NCBI GenBank assembly: GCA_003213135.1
Contig: QCNT01000001.1
Span: 272,767 to 336,766 of the forward strand
Direction of reading: 5' to 3'
From: Pelagibacteraceae bacterium AG-426-I15
GTDB lineage: Bacteria > Pseudomonadota > Alphaproteobacteria > Pelagibacterales > Pelagibacteraceae
Length of the DNA stretch: 64,000 bases
Positions 52,067 through 61,425 of this stretch are shown piece after piece. Every line of letters starts with the position of its first letter. Within the stretch, counting starts at the first letter, position 1. Position numbers and translations under genes: made by a program. Below the pieces are notes generated by a model. The model was not told the DNA's origin. It made no database searches and saw only the letters and a list, made by a program, of their open reading frames with translations.

Positions 52067-53352
52067 TGAAAAATGTAGTAGTCGTAGGTTCGCAATGGGG
52101 TGACGAAGGCAAGGGCAAAATTGTAGATTGGCTCTCCAGTGAAGCAGATGTTGTTGTTCGGTTTCAAGGCGGACACAATGCAGGTCATACACTAGTAATT
52201 GATGGTGTAACTTATAAACTTAGGTTGTTGCCTTCGGGAATCGTTAGAAAAGATAAAGTTTCAGTAATTGGCAACGGTGTTGTAGTTGACCCTTGGGCAT
52301 TATTAGATGAAATCAAAGAAATTAAATCAAAAGGTATTGAGGTAAATAAAAATAATTTAATTTTATCAGAGTCTGCAAATCTTATTCTTCCTTTTCATAA
52401 AGAGATGGATGAAATTAGAGAAGATGCTGCAGGTAAAGCAAAAATTGGCACAACAAGAAGAGGCATAGGTCCCGCGTATGAAGATAAAGTTGGAAGGAGG
52501 TCAATTAGGGTGATGGATCTAGTGTCTGAGAGAAATTTAGACCATAGACTAGAAGCAGTCTTATTACATCACAATGCTATTAGAAAAGGTTTAGGCAAGA
52601 AACTATTTATGAAAGATAAATTAAAAAAAGATTTATTAAAAATAGCACCAGAAATATTGAAATTTTCACAACCAGTTTGGAAAAAATTGGATGATTTTAA
52701 GTCAAAAGGTAAAAAGATATTATTTGAAGGAGCACAAGGTATTTTGCTTGATGTTGATCATGGTACATATCCGTTTGTTACATCTTCTAATACCGTCGCT
52801 TCATCCGCAGCAACTGGAACAGGCTGTGGTCTAAATTCAATAAATTATGTTTTAGGCATAACAAAAGCTTATACTACAAGAGTCGGCGAGGGACCTTTTC
52901 CAACTGAGTTAAAAGATAAAACTGGAGAATTATTAGGAAATAGAGGGAAAGAGTTTGGAACTGTAACTAGCAGAAAAAGAAGATGCGGCTGGTTTGATGG
53001 AGTACTTGTTAGACAAACGATAAAAATTTCTGGTATAGACGGAATAGCATTAACAAAGCTTGATGTGCTAGACGAGCTAGATGAAATTAAAATGTGTGTT
53101 GCTTACGAATTAAATGGCAAAAAAATTGATTATTTGCCAGCCGCGGTAGATGATCAGCTCAAAGTAAAACCAATATATAAAGTATTTAAAGGGTGGAGAG
53201 CACCAACAAAAGGTATTAAAAAATTTGAATCACTACCTGAAAATGCTAAAAATTATATAATTGAACTTGAAAAATTTATTGAGGCAAAAGTTTCTAGTGT
53301 TTCTACCAGTCCAGAAAGAGAAGATACAATTCTTATTGAGAGCCCTTTTTAA
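52066..53352 (+). CDS. purA: Adenylosuccinate synthetase
   Basis: 428 residues. It begins [20 protein letters not shown] with the GTP loop GDEGKGK and catalytic Asp. [10 protein letters not shown] supplies the catalytic His. [40 protein letters not shown] and [12 protein letters not shown] are invariant segments. It makes adenylosuccinate from IMP, Asp and GTP. It ends 8 nt from the convergent rpoH stop with no obvious terminator between. Confidence 0.96.
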   Translation: MKNVVVVGSQWGDEGKGKIVDWLSSEADVVVRFQGGHNAGHTLVIDGVTYKLRLLPSGIVRKDKVSVIGNGVVVDPWALLDEIKEIKSKGIEVNKNNLILSESANLILPFHKEMDEIREDAAGKAKIGTTRRGIGPAYEDKVGRRSIRVMDLVSERNLDHRLEAVLLHHNAIRKGLGKKLFMKDKLKKDLLKIAPEILKFSQPVWKKLDDFKSKGKKILFEGAQGILLDVDHGTYPFVTSSNTVASSAATGTGCGLNSINYVLGITKAYTTRVGEGPFPTELKDKTGELLGNRGKEFGTVTSRKRRCGWFDGVLVRQTIKISGIDGIALTKLDVLDELDEIKMCVAYELNGKKIDYLPAAVDDQLKVKPIYKVFKGWRAPTKGIKKFESLPENAKNYIIELEKFIEAKVSSVSTSPEREDTILIESPF

Positions 53353-53360
53353 AACTAAGT

Positions 53361-54260
53361 TTATTTTGCGGGAAGAAGATTTTTAGATTTGCTGGAGTTA
53401 AGCATAGCCTTTTGAAGTTTTTCAAAGGCTTTAGTTTCTATTTGTCTAATTCTTTCTCTACTTATACTATATTTTTTACTTAGTTCATCTAAAGTTTTAG
53501 GCTTATCCAAAAGCTTTCGTGCCTCAATTATCTCTCTTTCTCTGTCATTTAAAATTTTTATTGATTGATACAATAATGATTTTTTTTCACCTAATTCTTG
53601 TTGTTGGGCAACATAAAGCTCCTGATCTAAATTTTGATCTACGATCCAATCTTGCCACTCACTTTTTTCATCGGATTTAATTGGGTCATTTAAAGATTTT
53701 TCTTGAGACATCATTCTTCGATTCATAGAAATAACTTCTTCAGGCTTCACATTAAGCTTGTCTGATATTATTTCTACTTGTTCTTTTTTCAAATCACCTT
53801 CTTCACGAGGCGCTATTTGTTGTTTCATTTTTTTTAAATTAAAGAAAAGTTTTTTTTGTGCAGCTGTTGTTCCCATTTTTACTAGACTCCAAGATCTTAA
53901 AACATATTCTTGTATTGATGCTTTGATCCACCACATCGCATAAGTAGCCAATCTGAAACCTTTGTCAGGATTAAATTTTTTTACAGCTTGCATCAAACCC
54001 ACGTTACCCTCAGAAATTATTTCTGACATTGGTAATCCGTAGCCACGGTAACCCATAGCTATTTTTGCAACCAATCTTAAATGACTAGTAACAAGTTTGT
54101 GTGCAGACTTTAAATTACCTCTATCCTTCCAATTTTTTGCCAACATATATTCCTCTTCTGCATCTAGAATTGGAAATTTTTTGATTTGAGCTAGGTAAAG
54201 GGATAGCCCACCTTCACCTGCAAGGGATGGCAATTTCGGTGAAAAAGTTTTTGTACTCAT
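53361..54260 (-). CDS. rpoH: RNA polymerase heat-shock sigma factor RpoH (sigma-32)
   Basis: 299 residues. Regions 2.1-2.4 run from HKLVTSHLRLVAKIAMGYRG to NPDKGFRLATYAMWWIKASI. The RpoH box AAQKKLFFN (about 133-141), diagnostic of sigma-32, follows. Region 4 has the helix-turn-helix LDELSKKYSISRERIRQIET. It directs transcription of chaperone and protease genes. Other alphaproteobacteria often carry several copies; only this one is in view. The rpoH-rluD neighbourhood is typical. 32 nt separate its start from the rluD stop. Confidence 0.95.
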   Translation of the reverse strand: MSTKTFSPKLPSLAGEGGLSLYLAQIKKFPILDAEEEYMLAKNWKDRGNLKSAHKLVTSHLRLVAKIAMGYRGYGLPMSEIISEGNVGLMQAVKKFNPDKGFRLATYAMWWIKASIQEYVLRSWSLVKMGTTAAQKKLFFNLKKMKQQIAPREEGDLKKEQVEIISDKLNVKPEEVISMNRRMMSQEKSLNDPIKSDEKSEWQDWIVDQNLDQELYVAQQQELGEKKSLLYQSIKILNDREREIIEARKLLDKPKTLDELSKKYSISRERIRQIETKAFEKLQKAMLNSSKSKNLLPAK

Positions 54261-54292
54261 AAATTATATATATATTCTTAATTTAAGTATTT

Positions 54293-55273
54293 TTAATTAC
54301 CAAAATTATTAAGAAAATCCAACATTTTTTTTATGTCATGTGGCATTTTTGACTCAAAATTTAATAATTTTTTTCTAGTTGGATGAATAAATCCTAAACT
54401 CATTGCGTGTAATGCCTGTCTATTCAAATTAACAAGAATTTTATTAAAATTTTTATCAATTTTTTTGAACTGCAATCTTTTTTTTCCGTACTTTTTATCT
54501 CCAATCAATGGATTACCTTTATAAGACATGTGTACTCTTATTTGATGGGTCCTGCCGGTCTCTAAAATACATTCTATTAAACTTATTTTTGGAATATTTT
54601 TATAATTAAAAACTTTTAATGTTTTATAATTAGTAATAGCTTTTTTTCCAGTTACAGAACTAACAGACATAAGTTGTCTATTTCTTTTATTTCTAGTTAA
54701 GAGTGTTGATATTTTTCCTTCAAGAGGTCTTATAACGCCCCAAACTAAGGCTAAATATTTTCTTTTTATACTGTGATTATTAAATTGCTCTGATAATTTT
54801 ACATGAGAAAAATTATTTTTTGCCACCAAAAGCAAACCACTTGTTTCTTTATCAATCCTATGAACTATACCTGGCCTAAAGGGTCCATTTAAATTTGATA
54901 AATTTTGTTTATATAAATACATTAGACCGTTTACCAAAGTATTATCTTTATTACCTGCTCCAGGATGAACTGTTAAACCGCTTGGTTTATCAACAATAAT
55001 TATTTCTTTATCTTCGTAAACTATATCAATTTTAATTTTTTTTGGTTTGATATGAATGCTCTTATTTAACTTTATAATGATCTCGATTTGATTGCCTTCT
55101 TTAACTTTCTCAGAAGCTGATGAAATTATCTTTTTATTAATTTTAACTCCTTTAGAGGTAATGACCTTTTTAATCTGGGATCTTGTAAGATCCTTTAATT
55201 TTTCAGTAAGAAACTTATCAATTCTGATATTTTTCTCTAAATCTTTAACTAAAAATGTTATTGTTTTATTCAT
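54293..55273 (-). CDS. rluD: Ribosomal large-subunit pseudouridine synthase RluD family
   Basis: 326 residues. An N-terminal S4 RNA-binding domain (IRIDKFLTEKLKDLTRSQIK, about 16-35) precedes the RluA-type catalytic domain with IIVDKPSGLTVHPGAGNKDN near 91-110, and the catalytic Asp in GIVHRIDKETSGLLLVAKN near 135-153. GRTHQIRVHMSYKGNPLIGD follows near 243-262. RluD modifies helix 69 of 23S rRNA. The tRNA-Arg gene begins 24 nt upstream of its start on the other strand. Confidence 0.92.
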   Translation of the reverse strand: MNKTITFLVKDLEKNIRIDKFLTEKLKDLTRSQIKKVITSKGVKINKKIISSASEKVKEGNQIEIIIKLNKSIHIKPKKIKIDIVYEDKEIIIVDKPSGLTVHPGAGNKDNTLVNGLMYLYKQNLSNLNGPFRPGIVHRIDKETSGLLLVAKNNFSHVKLSEQFNNHSIKRKYLALVWGVIRPLEGKISTLLTRNKRNRQLMSVSSVTGKKAITNYKTLKVFNYKNIPKISLIECILETGRTHQIRVHMSYKGNPLIGDKKYGKKRLQFKKIDKNFNKILVNLNRQALHAMSLGFIHPTRKKLLNFESKMPHDIKKMLDFLNNFGN

Positions 55274-55297
55274 TTAATAATTTAAAACTTATTTTAT

Positions 55298-55374
55298 GCG
55301 CTCGTAGCTCAACTGGATAGAGCGTCTGACTTCGGATCAGAAGGTTGAGGGTTCAACTCCTTCCGGGCGCACCA
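55298..55374 (+). tRNA. tRNA-Arg (anticodon TCG)
   Basis: A 77-nt cloverleaf: acceptor GCGCTCG with CGGGCGC, D arm GCTC...GAGC, anticodon stem TCTGA/TCAGA around loop CTTCGGA giving TCG, T arm GAGGG TTCAACT CCTTC, discriminator A and encoded CCA. It lies between rluD and a small surface-glycan islet. The convergent GT17 gene stops 4 nt after the CCA end. Confidence 0.92.
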
Positions 55375-55378
55375 TAAT

Positions 55379-56185
55379 TTAAGCAATCCATTCATTTAAT
55401 TTTTCTTTATTTTTTAAAATAAATTCAGGAAAACTATTATCAATTTTTACTTTTCTCAAATTATAACCCCTTTCAAAAATGTCCTGTCCTTTTTCAATTT
55501 TGGATTTTATTTTTTCCTCATCGACTATATTTTTTTTATTAAATTCTCCATGAGCAAAAGATTTAATTTTATTAGATATATTTTCGGGGCTTTGAAGATA
55601 TGCAAAATGCCACCCGCCGTCTTCAATAATCTGAATATTTTTAATTTTGTCGATTCTCCAAAAAGGATATTTTTTAAATTTTAAATTTCTTAACCACTGA
55701 GGTGATTTTAAATTTTTTTTTAAACAAATTTTTGATCCATGCCAATTATTTTCATTTAAATTTAGGAGATTAATTTTATACATAAACATTTTTTGTGAAA
55801 AAACTGCATAATTATTTTTATCAAATTCTTTTAATTTATTCAGATTGGGTATTTCATCTACATCAGATAAAATTATAAAATCATTATCATCTGCATTTTT
55901 TAAGCCTTTAATTATGGAATTCCTTTGATGCTGCTCAACTAAAGACTCCCCACCTCTATGGGGCTTTTTTAAGCTGTCAGGAGTATCATCTACAACAATA
56001 TAATTAATTTTATCTTTATATTTTTTATATTTATTAATATCAAAATTTAACTTTTTAGATTTGCCCTGGTGATTAACAGTAGACTCTACTATTACAAAAG
56101 TATTTACATATTGATTTAAAATGTTTAGCCTTAAGTCGACAATATGATCCTCATTAAAATATTGAAAGCAGTCAAAAATTTTCAT
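55379..56185 (-). CDS. Glycosyltransferase family 17 protein
   Basis: 268 residues matching the GT17 pattern of beta-1,4-GlcNAc transferases (MGAT3-like): IFDCFQYFNEDHIVDLRLNI at the N-terminus, FVIVESTVNHQGKSK, YIVVDDTP, QHQRNSIIKGL and the metal motif ILSDVDEIPN near 105-114. GWHFAYLQSPENISNKIKSF is typical near the C-terminus. In bacteria this family occurs sporadically in surface-glycan clusters. Donor and acceptor cannot be told. It starts 5 nt after the FkbM gene on the same strand. Confidence 0.85.
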   Translation of the reverse strand: MKIFDCFQYFNEDHIVDLRLNILNQYVNTFVIVESTVNHQGKSKKLNFDINKYKKYKDKINYIVVDDTPDSLKKPHRGGESLVEQHQRNSIIKGLKNADDNDFIILSDVDEIPNLNKLKEFDKNNYAVFSQKMFMYKINLLNLNENNWHGSKICLKKNLKSPQWLRNLKFKKYPFWRIDKIKNIQIIEDGGWHFAYLQSPENISNKIKSFAHGEFNKKNIVDEEKIKSKIEKGQDIFERGYNLRKVKIDNSFPEFILKNKEKLNEWIA

Positions 56186-56190
56186 AAATC

Positions 56191-57126
56191 CTAATCAAAA
56201 TATCTATCTTTAATATTTAAATAATTTTCAGAATATTTAAGCCCAATTATTTCAGATATTTTTTTTAATAAACTAATTTGACCAGATATTAACATAAGGC
56301 TAATAAATTCATTCTGTCTATTTAAAATTATTTTCTTACCACTTTCGTTTGAGAAATTGGGTATAAAAATCATATCCATTTCCACAGGAGATCTAGTCAC
56401 ATGAGGCCCTATAGTCCTCCAGTCCACTAGTAAATAATTTAGCCCATTCAAATAATTTAATAATTCTGTCCAACTTGGCATATTTTTGTACATGGGATAA
56501 ATTTGAACCTCACATTTAATTAATAAAGGTTTATAACTTTCTAAACCTTTTAAAATTTCTAACTCTGAGCCCTGAGTATCTAGTTTTAAATAATCCAGAA
56601 AATTAATGTTGAGTGATTTTAAACTTGCGCCAATTGTATCACATTCAATACTTTCAGTTTTGGTAACATCAAAAAGATGAAAATCTTTTTCTTTAAATCC
56701 ATAAATTTTCAAAGAATCTTTATTTGGCATATACATTGACGAACTACCGGGTCTTTTTCCTAAAAAATATAATTTTTTATTTGTTTTATAACTCCAAAGA
56801 CCTTTATTTATAAATTGGTGCTTTTCATTCTTAGACCCATCTTGAATAGGATCGACTAAAATTGGTTTAAAAAATTTTGTATATTTATTTAAAAAAAAAG
56901 CATCAGAATTGAAGCCTCCCTGTGAACCTACGTCTAAAGCTATCATTTTTTTTTTATTAAGAAGAGTTTCAATTTTTTTTTCAAAATTATAATAATTATT
57001 TGCTCTATGTTTTTTTTCCAATAAAAAATTTATCAATCTAGAGTTAGTTTTAAGAAATTGAAAAAAATTAAATACGAATGGTATAATTAACTTTGTAATA
57101 CTTGTTCTGATTTTTTTTAAAAACAT
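56191..57126 (-). CDS. FkbM-family methyltransferase
   Basis: 311 residues. After a hydrophobic N-terminus (about 10-25) comes MIALDVGSQGGFNSDAFF (SAM motif I, about 60-77), then FINKGLWSYKTNKKLYFL, the FkbM signature FLDYLKLDTQGSELEILKGL near 177-196, and LLIKCEVQIYPMYKNMPSW. Members commonly O-methylate sugars of surface polysaccharides or glycolipids. It lies between a GT17 gene and a possible dioxygenase with 5- and 7-nt gaps, forming a compact islet. Confidence 0.88.
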   Translation of the reverse strand: MFLKKIRTSITKLIIPFVFNFFQFLKTNSRLINFLLEKKHRANNYYNFEKKIETLLNKKKMIALDVGSQGGFNSDAFFLNKYTKFFKPILVDPIQDGSKNEKHQFINKGLWSYKTNKKLYFLGKRPGSSSMYMPNKDSLKIYGFKEKDFHLFDVTKTESIECDTIGASLKSLNINFLDYLKLDTQGSELEILKGLESYKPLLIKCEVQIYPMYKNMPSWTELLNYLNGLNYLLVDWRTIGPHVTRSPVEMDMIFIPNFSNESGKKIILNRQNEFISLMLISGQISLLKKISEIIGLKYSENYLNIKDRYFD

Positions 57127-57133
57127 TAAAAAT

Positions 57134-57841
57134 TTATTTTTTTGTAAAGGTAGTTAGACCTATTTTCTTTCCTTCGATTATACTTGAAGAACAATGTAAA
57201 TTCGTCCTATCAAAAATTAACATTGATCCCAATTCCCATTCATAAACAAACTCTATTTCAAGCCCAGATAAATTTTCTATTTTTTCATGTTTTAAATATT
57301 TTTCATGAGCTTCTTTATCAAATGGTTTTTTTCCAAACATACCTATATGATCAGATGATCTATTATTTTGTCCATAAGATAAATTCTTTTTACCCAGTTC
57401 TTTTGGGTCAAGCGTAAAATTTGTAGATCCACCATAAAATCTATTTTTAAATATAACTGTACTACCCACTGAAGAAAGCGGTATTAAAGTTTGCCTGTAT
57501 ATAAGATTGTCAAAATTAAAACCCGCATCAACATGAAGACCAATAGGGTTATAACTCTCTTGGATAAGTCCATAAATATCTTTTCCATTTTCATCTTTAA
57601 GATTATCCATCTTAAAATCACCTATTTCATTTTTTAATCTTTCACAAAATATATCCTCTAATTTTTTATTATAACCTTGAAGCCATCTTTTCTTTATTAC
57701 ATTTTGTTTCTTATTATGAACTGTGGTGGGTAAATTATTATACAAATCCAAAAACTCTTTTATTTCGTTTTCACTAAAAAGTTTTTTTAAAACTTTAGGT
57801 GGTTTTTCGAATTCTTTAATTTTGCTTATATTTTTGTGCAT
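57134..57841 (-). CDS. Possible 2-oxoglutarate/Fe(II)-dependent oxygenase
   Basis: 235 residues with no full-length family that I recognise with certainty. The arrangement GLHVDAGFNF (a His-x-Asp pair near 106-108) and a distal His in FDRTNLHCSSS (near 217) after a WELGSMLIFD strand resembles the double-stranded beta-helix iron site of 2OG oxygenases. A basic residue (KKIGLTTF) follows in the place of the 2OG anchor. Its position among glycosyltransferase and methyltransferase genes suggests tailoring of a glycan or lipid. Function is inferred only from these residues. Confidence 0.55.
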   Translation of the reverse strand: MHKNISKIKEFEKPPKVLKKLFSENEIKEFLDLYNNLPTTVHNKKQNVIKKRWLQGYNKKLEDIFCERLKNEIGDFKMDNLKDENGKDIYGLIQESYNPIGLHVDAGFNFDNLIYRQTLIPLSSVGSTVIFKNRFYGGSTNFTLDPKELGKKNLSYGQNNRSSDHIGMFGKKPFDKEAHEKYLKHEKIENLSGLEIEFVYEWELGSMLIFDRTNLHCSSSIIEGKKIGLTTFTKK

Positions 57842-57843
57842 AT

Positions 57844-58635
57844 TTATTCACCCATATTAATTAAAGTTCCTCTAACTTTTGCGCCATAAAAAGAAGCATA
57901 GAAAATTATAACACCTAAAACAAAATAAAGTATAGATATAGATATTGCTTTAAATATGTCGAAATAATTCACTGCATCATTTAATAGAATATTTCTCATT
58001 TCTTCAAATATGTGAACCAGAGGAAGACCTTTTGCTATAAATTGTAGTGATATTGGCAATATCTCCAATGGATAATAAATACAACCTAATGGCGCTAGAA
58101 AAAATAAACTTGCCCAAGCAATATTTTCAAATGACGGACCAAATCTTAATAATCCCGATGTAACCAAAAGACCCAAAGTTACTCCAAAAAGATACAAAGA
58201 TAACAATAAAAATAATAATGGCAAACCAAGCTCAAAAACAGAAACACCAAAAAGAGGTATTGCTATTATTGCAGCTGGAACCATCCCAATCAGTGCTCTC
58301 AATATTGCAGTAAAAGTAAGAGACGCAATCATCTCACTCAATCTAATTGGCGCTATAAATAAATTTGTAAAATTTCTACTCCAAATTTCCTCTAAAAACA
58401 TCATATTGAAACTTATGCTAACCCTAAATAAAAAATCATATAAAATTGCTGCAGTTAAGATAATTCCAACGGTGTTACTATAATAATCAGAATTTAAAGT
58501 AAAAAATTTAGAAATAAACCCCCAAAGAAAAATCTGAACTGTGGGCCAATAAATTAAATCTATGATCCTTGGAAGGGAATTACTTATCAAATATAAATGC
58601 CTCAGTGCTAAAGCATAAATTTTACCTAGATTCAT
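57844..58635 (-). CDS. ABC-2 type transporter permease
   Basis: A 263-residue inner-membrane protein with about six hydrophobic helices and the ABC-2 layout. IWSRNFTNLFIAPIRLSEMI is the coupling-helix region near 85-104 and FFLAPLGCIYYPLEILPISL (near 173-192) is the conserved P-x2-Y-P segment of the family. It overlaps the ATPase gene by 14 nt. Given the islet it may export a glycan or glycolipid, but ABC-2 exporters of this size also move drugs or lipids. Confidence 0.85.
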   Translation of the reverse strand: MNLGKIYALALRHLYLISNSLPRIIDLIYWPTVQIFLWGFISKFFTLNSDYYSNTVGIILTAAILYDFLFRVSISFNMMFLEEIWSRNFTNLFIAPIRLSEMIASLTFTAILRALIGMVPAAIIAIPLFGVSVFELGLPLLFLLLSLYLFGVTLGLLVTSGLLRFGPSFENIAWASLFFLAPLGCIYYPLEILPISLQFIAKGLPLVHIFEEMRNILLNDAVNYFDIFKAISISILYFVLGVIIFYASFYGAKVRGTLINMGE

Positions 58636-59356
58636 TTTTACCTCTGGCTAATTTAAGAAAAGTTTCTTCGAGATTATTTCTTCCATGTTTTTTAATAATT
58701 TCTTCGCAAGTGCCTCTATCAATAATTTCTCCATTTTTCATCATTATTATACTGTCACACAATCTTTCGACTTCATTCATATTGTGCGAAGCAAGTAGAA
58801 CTGTAACTTGATTTTTTAATCTATATTTTTGGATATAGGTTCTAACGAAATCACCAATATCTGGATCAAGACTAGCAGTAGGCTCATCTAAAAACAAAAT
58901 CTCAGGTTTGTTTATTAAAGATTTTGCTAAAGAAACTCTATTTTTTTGTCCCGAAGACAGTTCTCCAGTCTTTCTATTAAAAAAATTTTTGATATCTAAA
59001 TCCTCTGATATTTCTTCTATTCTACTTTTCAAGTCTTTTATGCCATAAAGCCTTCCATATACTTCAAGATTCTGTCTAACTGTTAATTTTTTTGGCAATT
59101 CAATATACGGAGAAGCAAAATTAATTCGACTTAATATTTCATCTCTTTTAAAAGACTCAATATTTTTATTATCTATTAGTATTTCCCCACTAGTTGGTTT
59201 TATTAAACCCAACATCATTCCTATAGAAGTAGTTTTACCACAACCGTTTGGACCAAGAAGTCCTAAAGTTCTATTTTTTTCAATAGAAAAATTAATATTA
59301 TTAACCGCAAGTGTATTTTTATATTTTTTTGAAAGATTTTTAATTTGTATAAACAT
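58622..59356 (-). CDS. ABC transporter ATP-binding protein (ABC-2 partner)
   Basis: A 244-residue ABC ATPase. Walker A is GPNGCGKTTSIGM (about 35-47), the signature LSSGQKNRVSLAKSL near 137-151 (LSSGQ in place of LSGGQ), Walker B EILFLDEPTASLDPD and the switch His in LLASHNMNEV. It powers the adjacent permease. It lies 2 nt downstream of tsaC, so the islet may be read from the tsaC promoter. Confidence 0.88.
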   Translation of the reverse strand: MFIQIKNLSKKYKNTLAVNNINFSIEKNRTLGLLGPNGCGKTTSIGMMLGLIKPTSGEILIDNKNIESFKRDEILSRINFASPYIELPKKLTVRQNLEVYGRLYGIKDLKSRIEEISEDLDIKNFFNRKTGELSSGQKNRVSLAKSLINKPEILFLDEPTASLDPDIGDFVRTYIQKYRLKNQVTVLLASHNMNEVERLCDSIIMMKNGEIIDRGTCEEIIKKHGRNNLEETFLKLARGKNESR

Positions 59357-59358
59357 TT

Positions 59359-60300
59359 CTAATTTGCCGCTTTTTTTAATCTATCATTAATAGCTATACC
59401 AATTTTAATATTTGGAATCTTTACTACATTTATTTTTTTGTAACCTAAATTTTTTATTTTTCTCAAGGTTTTATATAACTTTCTTGCCGCCTCATTTAAA
59501 TTATTATTTTTACTTAAATTAAAAACATCTTTATCTTTCTTATACTTTTTTCCTAAAACTATGAATGCGGCGTTATAATCCTTTTTTTTACTGTTAAGTT
59601 CAATTGGTATGCCTGGCGAATAATGTTTTTTTAAAATTCCTGGCGATACAATTCTATTTGTTTTTTTTAAAGAAGATATTTGCTTTTTTAAAACTTGTTT
59701 GATTTGTTTTAAATTAATCAATCCTGGTCTTATTATTTGAATTTTATCATACAAGCTTATTACTGTAGACTCCAAACCAATATTTGTTTGTCCATCATCT
59801 AAAATAAATTTTATTTTATTACCAAACTCATCTAAAACATCTTGACTACTAACAGGGCTTAAAGCTGATGAAATATTTGCACTCGGAATTGCCAGAGGAA
59901 ATTCTAGTATTTTTAATAAACTTCGTATTATTTTATTCCTAGGAAATCTAATGGCTATAGTTTTCAAATTAGCATTCGCTAAATAAGAAACTTTAGATTT
60001 CTTTTTTTTTTTTAATATAAATGTAATAGGACCCGGGGAAAATTTTTTATAAAGTTTTAAGAAATCTTTATTGATGTACACATCCCTTTTGGCAGATTTA
60101 ATATCATAATAATGAATAATTAATGGATTTATTTTTGGTCTTTTTTTGAGTTTATAAATTTTTTTAATTGAGGAACTCGAATATGCATTTCCAGCTAAAC
60201 CATAAACAGTCTCAGTGGGTACCGCAATAACCTTGTTTTTCTTTAAAAGTCTTTTTGCTTTTTTGATATTCTGTTGTGAATTTTTATAGATATTTTTCAT
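59359..60300 (-). CDS. tsaC: L-threonylcarbamoyladenylate synthase (Sua5/YrdC family)
   Basis: 313 residues: a YrdC domain (about 10-190) with NKVIAVPTETVYGLAGNAYS near 22-41, KRPKINPLIIHY, PGPITFILKKKKKSK and PSANISSALSPVSSQDV, then a C-terminal Sua5 domain after the SPGILKKHYSP linker near 215. It makes threonylcarbamoyl-AMP for the t6A37 modification of ANN-decoding tRNAs. The long form with the Sua5 domain is used in place of the short E. coli-type TsaC. Start is 21 nt from the divergent xseB. Confidence 0.9.
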   Translation of the reverse strand: MKNIYKNSQQNIKKAKRLLKKNKVIAVPTETVYGLAGNAYSSSSIKKIYKLKKRPKINPLIIHYYDIKSAKRDVYINKDFLKLYKKFSPGPITFILKKKKKSKVSYLANANLKTIAIRFPRNKIIRSLLKILEFPLAIPSANISSALSPVSSQDVLDEFGNKIKFILDDGQTNIGLESTVISLYDKIQIIRPGLINLKQIKQVLKKQISSLKKTNRIVSPGILKKHYSPGIPIELNSKKKDYNAAFIVLGKKYKKDKDVFNLSKNNNLNEAARKLYKTLRKIKNLGYKKINVVKIPNIKIGIAINDRLKKAAN

Positions 60301-60321
60301 ATTAAGATTATTATATTTTTT

Positions 60322-60537
60322 ATGAAAACGAAAAATATTCCAACTGATATTAAAAGTAAATCAATAAACGATGCAAAAACTGAAATATTGGAGATTCTTG
60401 GCAGATTAGAAAAAGACAATATAGATTTAAGTGCCTCAAAAAAGGATTATCAAAGACTTATAAACTTAAATGACCATATTGACGGACTTTTTAAGGAAAG
60501 AATTAAAAAGATACGCTTTACACTAAAGAAAAAGTAA
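60322..60537 (+). CDS. xseB: Exodeoxyribonuclease VII small subunit
   Basis: A 71-residue helical protein with the XseB pattern: SINDAKTEILEILGRLEKDN near 14-33, then SASKKDYQRLINLNDHIDGL near 37-56 in place of the common SLEESLxLYERGxxLxxxC. It forms the multimeric small subunit of exonuclease VII with XseA. It is followed by ispA and dxs, the classical order xseB-ispA-dxs, which supports the call for so short a protein. Confidence 0.85.
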   Translation: MKTKNIPTDIKSKSINDAKTEILEILGRLEKDNIDLSASKKDYQRLINLNDHIDGLFKERIKKIRFTLKKK

Positions 60538-60552
60538 TTTTAGATATTCCAA

Positions 60553-61425
60553 ATGTCAGAAGAAATTAAAAATAATATCAAAATAGTTGATAATTTTTTA
60601 AGAAAAATTTTTTCAAAACAAAAAAAATCTGGCCTTATAATCCCAATGAAATATGGGACCTTAACTGGTGGAAAGAAAATTAGGTCGACAATTATTTTTA
60701 ATGTAGCTAAAATTTTCAGATTAAAGCGACAAAAAGTTGTAAATATTTGTGCAGCAGTTGAGTTTATTCATTCATATTCTTTAATACACGATGATCTTCC
60801 ATGTATGGACAATGACAGTTTTCGAAGAGGAAAAGCTTCTACACATAAAAAATTTGGTGAGTCAACAGCGATCCTTGCGGGAAATTCTTTGTTAACTCTG
60901 GCGTTTGAAATCATCATGGATCCTAATTATAAAATAGAAAAAAATAAAAAAAATTTGCTTTCCAAAATATTAGCTGAATATGCAGGACATACAGGAATAG
61001 CGGGTGGTCAGTTTTTAGATTTAAGTTATGAAAAGAGAAAAAAAAGTATGTCAAAAATTATCGACATGCAAAAGAAAAAAACTGGCAAATTATTTAAATT
61101 TTGTTTCCTTGCTCCAGCTATTATCTCTGGCGCCAGCAAACAGAGAATAAGGGAAATGGGATCAATGGGTGAAGAACTTGGCCTCATATTTCAAATAGCG
61201 GATGATCTTCTTGATCAAAAAGGTATTAAAAAAAATGTGGGTAAACCTGTAAAGAAAGATCAAAAAAAGGGCAAATCAACACTTATAAAATTAATGGGGT
61301 ATAAAAAAACATTAGAATTTGCTTTGATAAGGAAAAAAATGATAATAGGTAAATTAAAAAAATATGGATTTAGGTCAAATCAATTAATTAGGACCATAAA
61401 TTTTATATTAGACAGAAGTTATTAA
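60553..61425 (+). CDS. ispA: Polyprenyl (farnesyl) diphosphate synthase
   Basis: 290 residues of the trans-prenyltransferase family. [18 protein letters not shown] near 32-49 precedes the first Asp-rich motif [18 protein letters not shown] near 78-95. The second is [12 protein letters not shown] near 214-225, followed by [16 protein letters not shown]. It makes farnesyl or geranyl diphosphate for quinones and undecaprenyl phosphate. It lies 15 nt after xseB and overlaps dxs by 1 nt. Confidence 0.93.
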   Translation: MSEEIKNNIKIVDNFLRKIFSKQKKSGLIIPMKYGTLTGGKKIRSTIIFNVAKIFRLKRQKVVNICAAVEFIHSYSLIHDDLPCMDNDSFRRGKASTHKKFGESTAILAGNSLLTLAFEIIMDPNYKIEKNKKNLLSKILAEYAGHTGIAGGQFLDLSYEKRKKSMSKIIDMQKKKTGKLFKFCFLAPAIISGASKQRIREMGSMGEELGLIFQIADDLLDQKGIKKNVGKPVKKDQKKGKSTLIKLMGYKKTLEFALIRKKMIIGKLKKYGFRSNQLIRTINFILDRSY

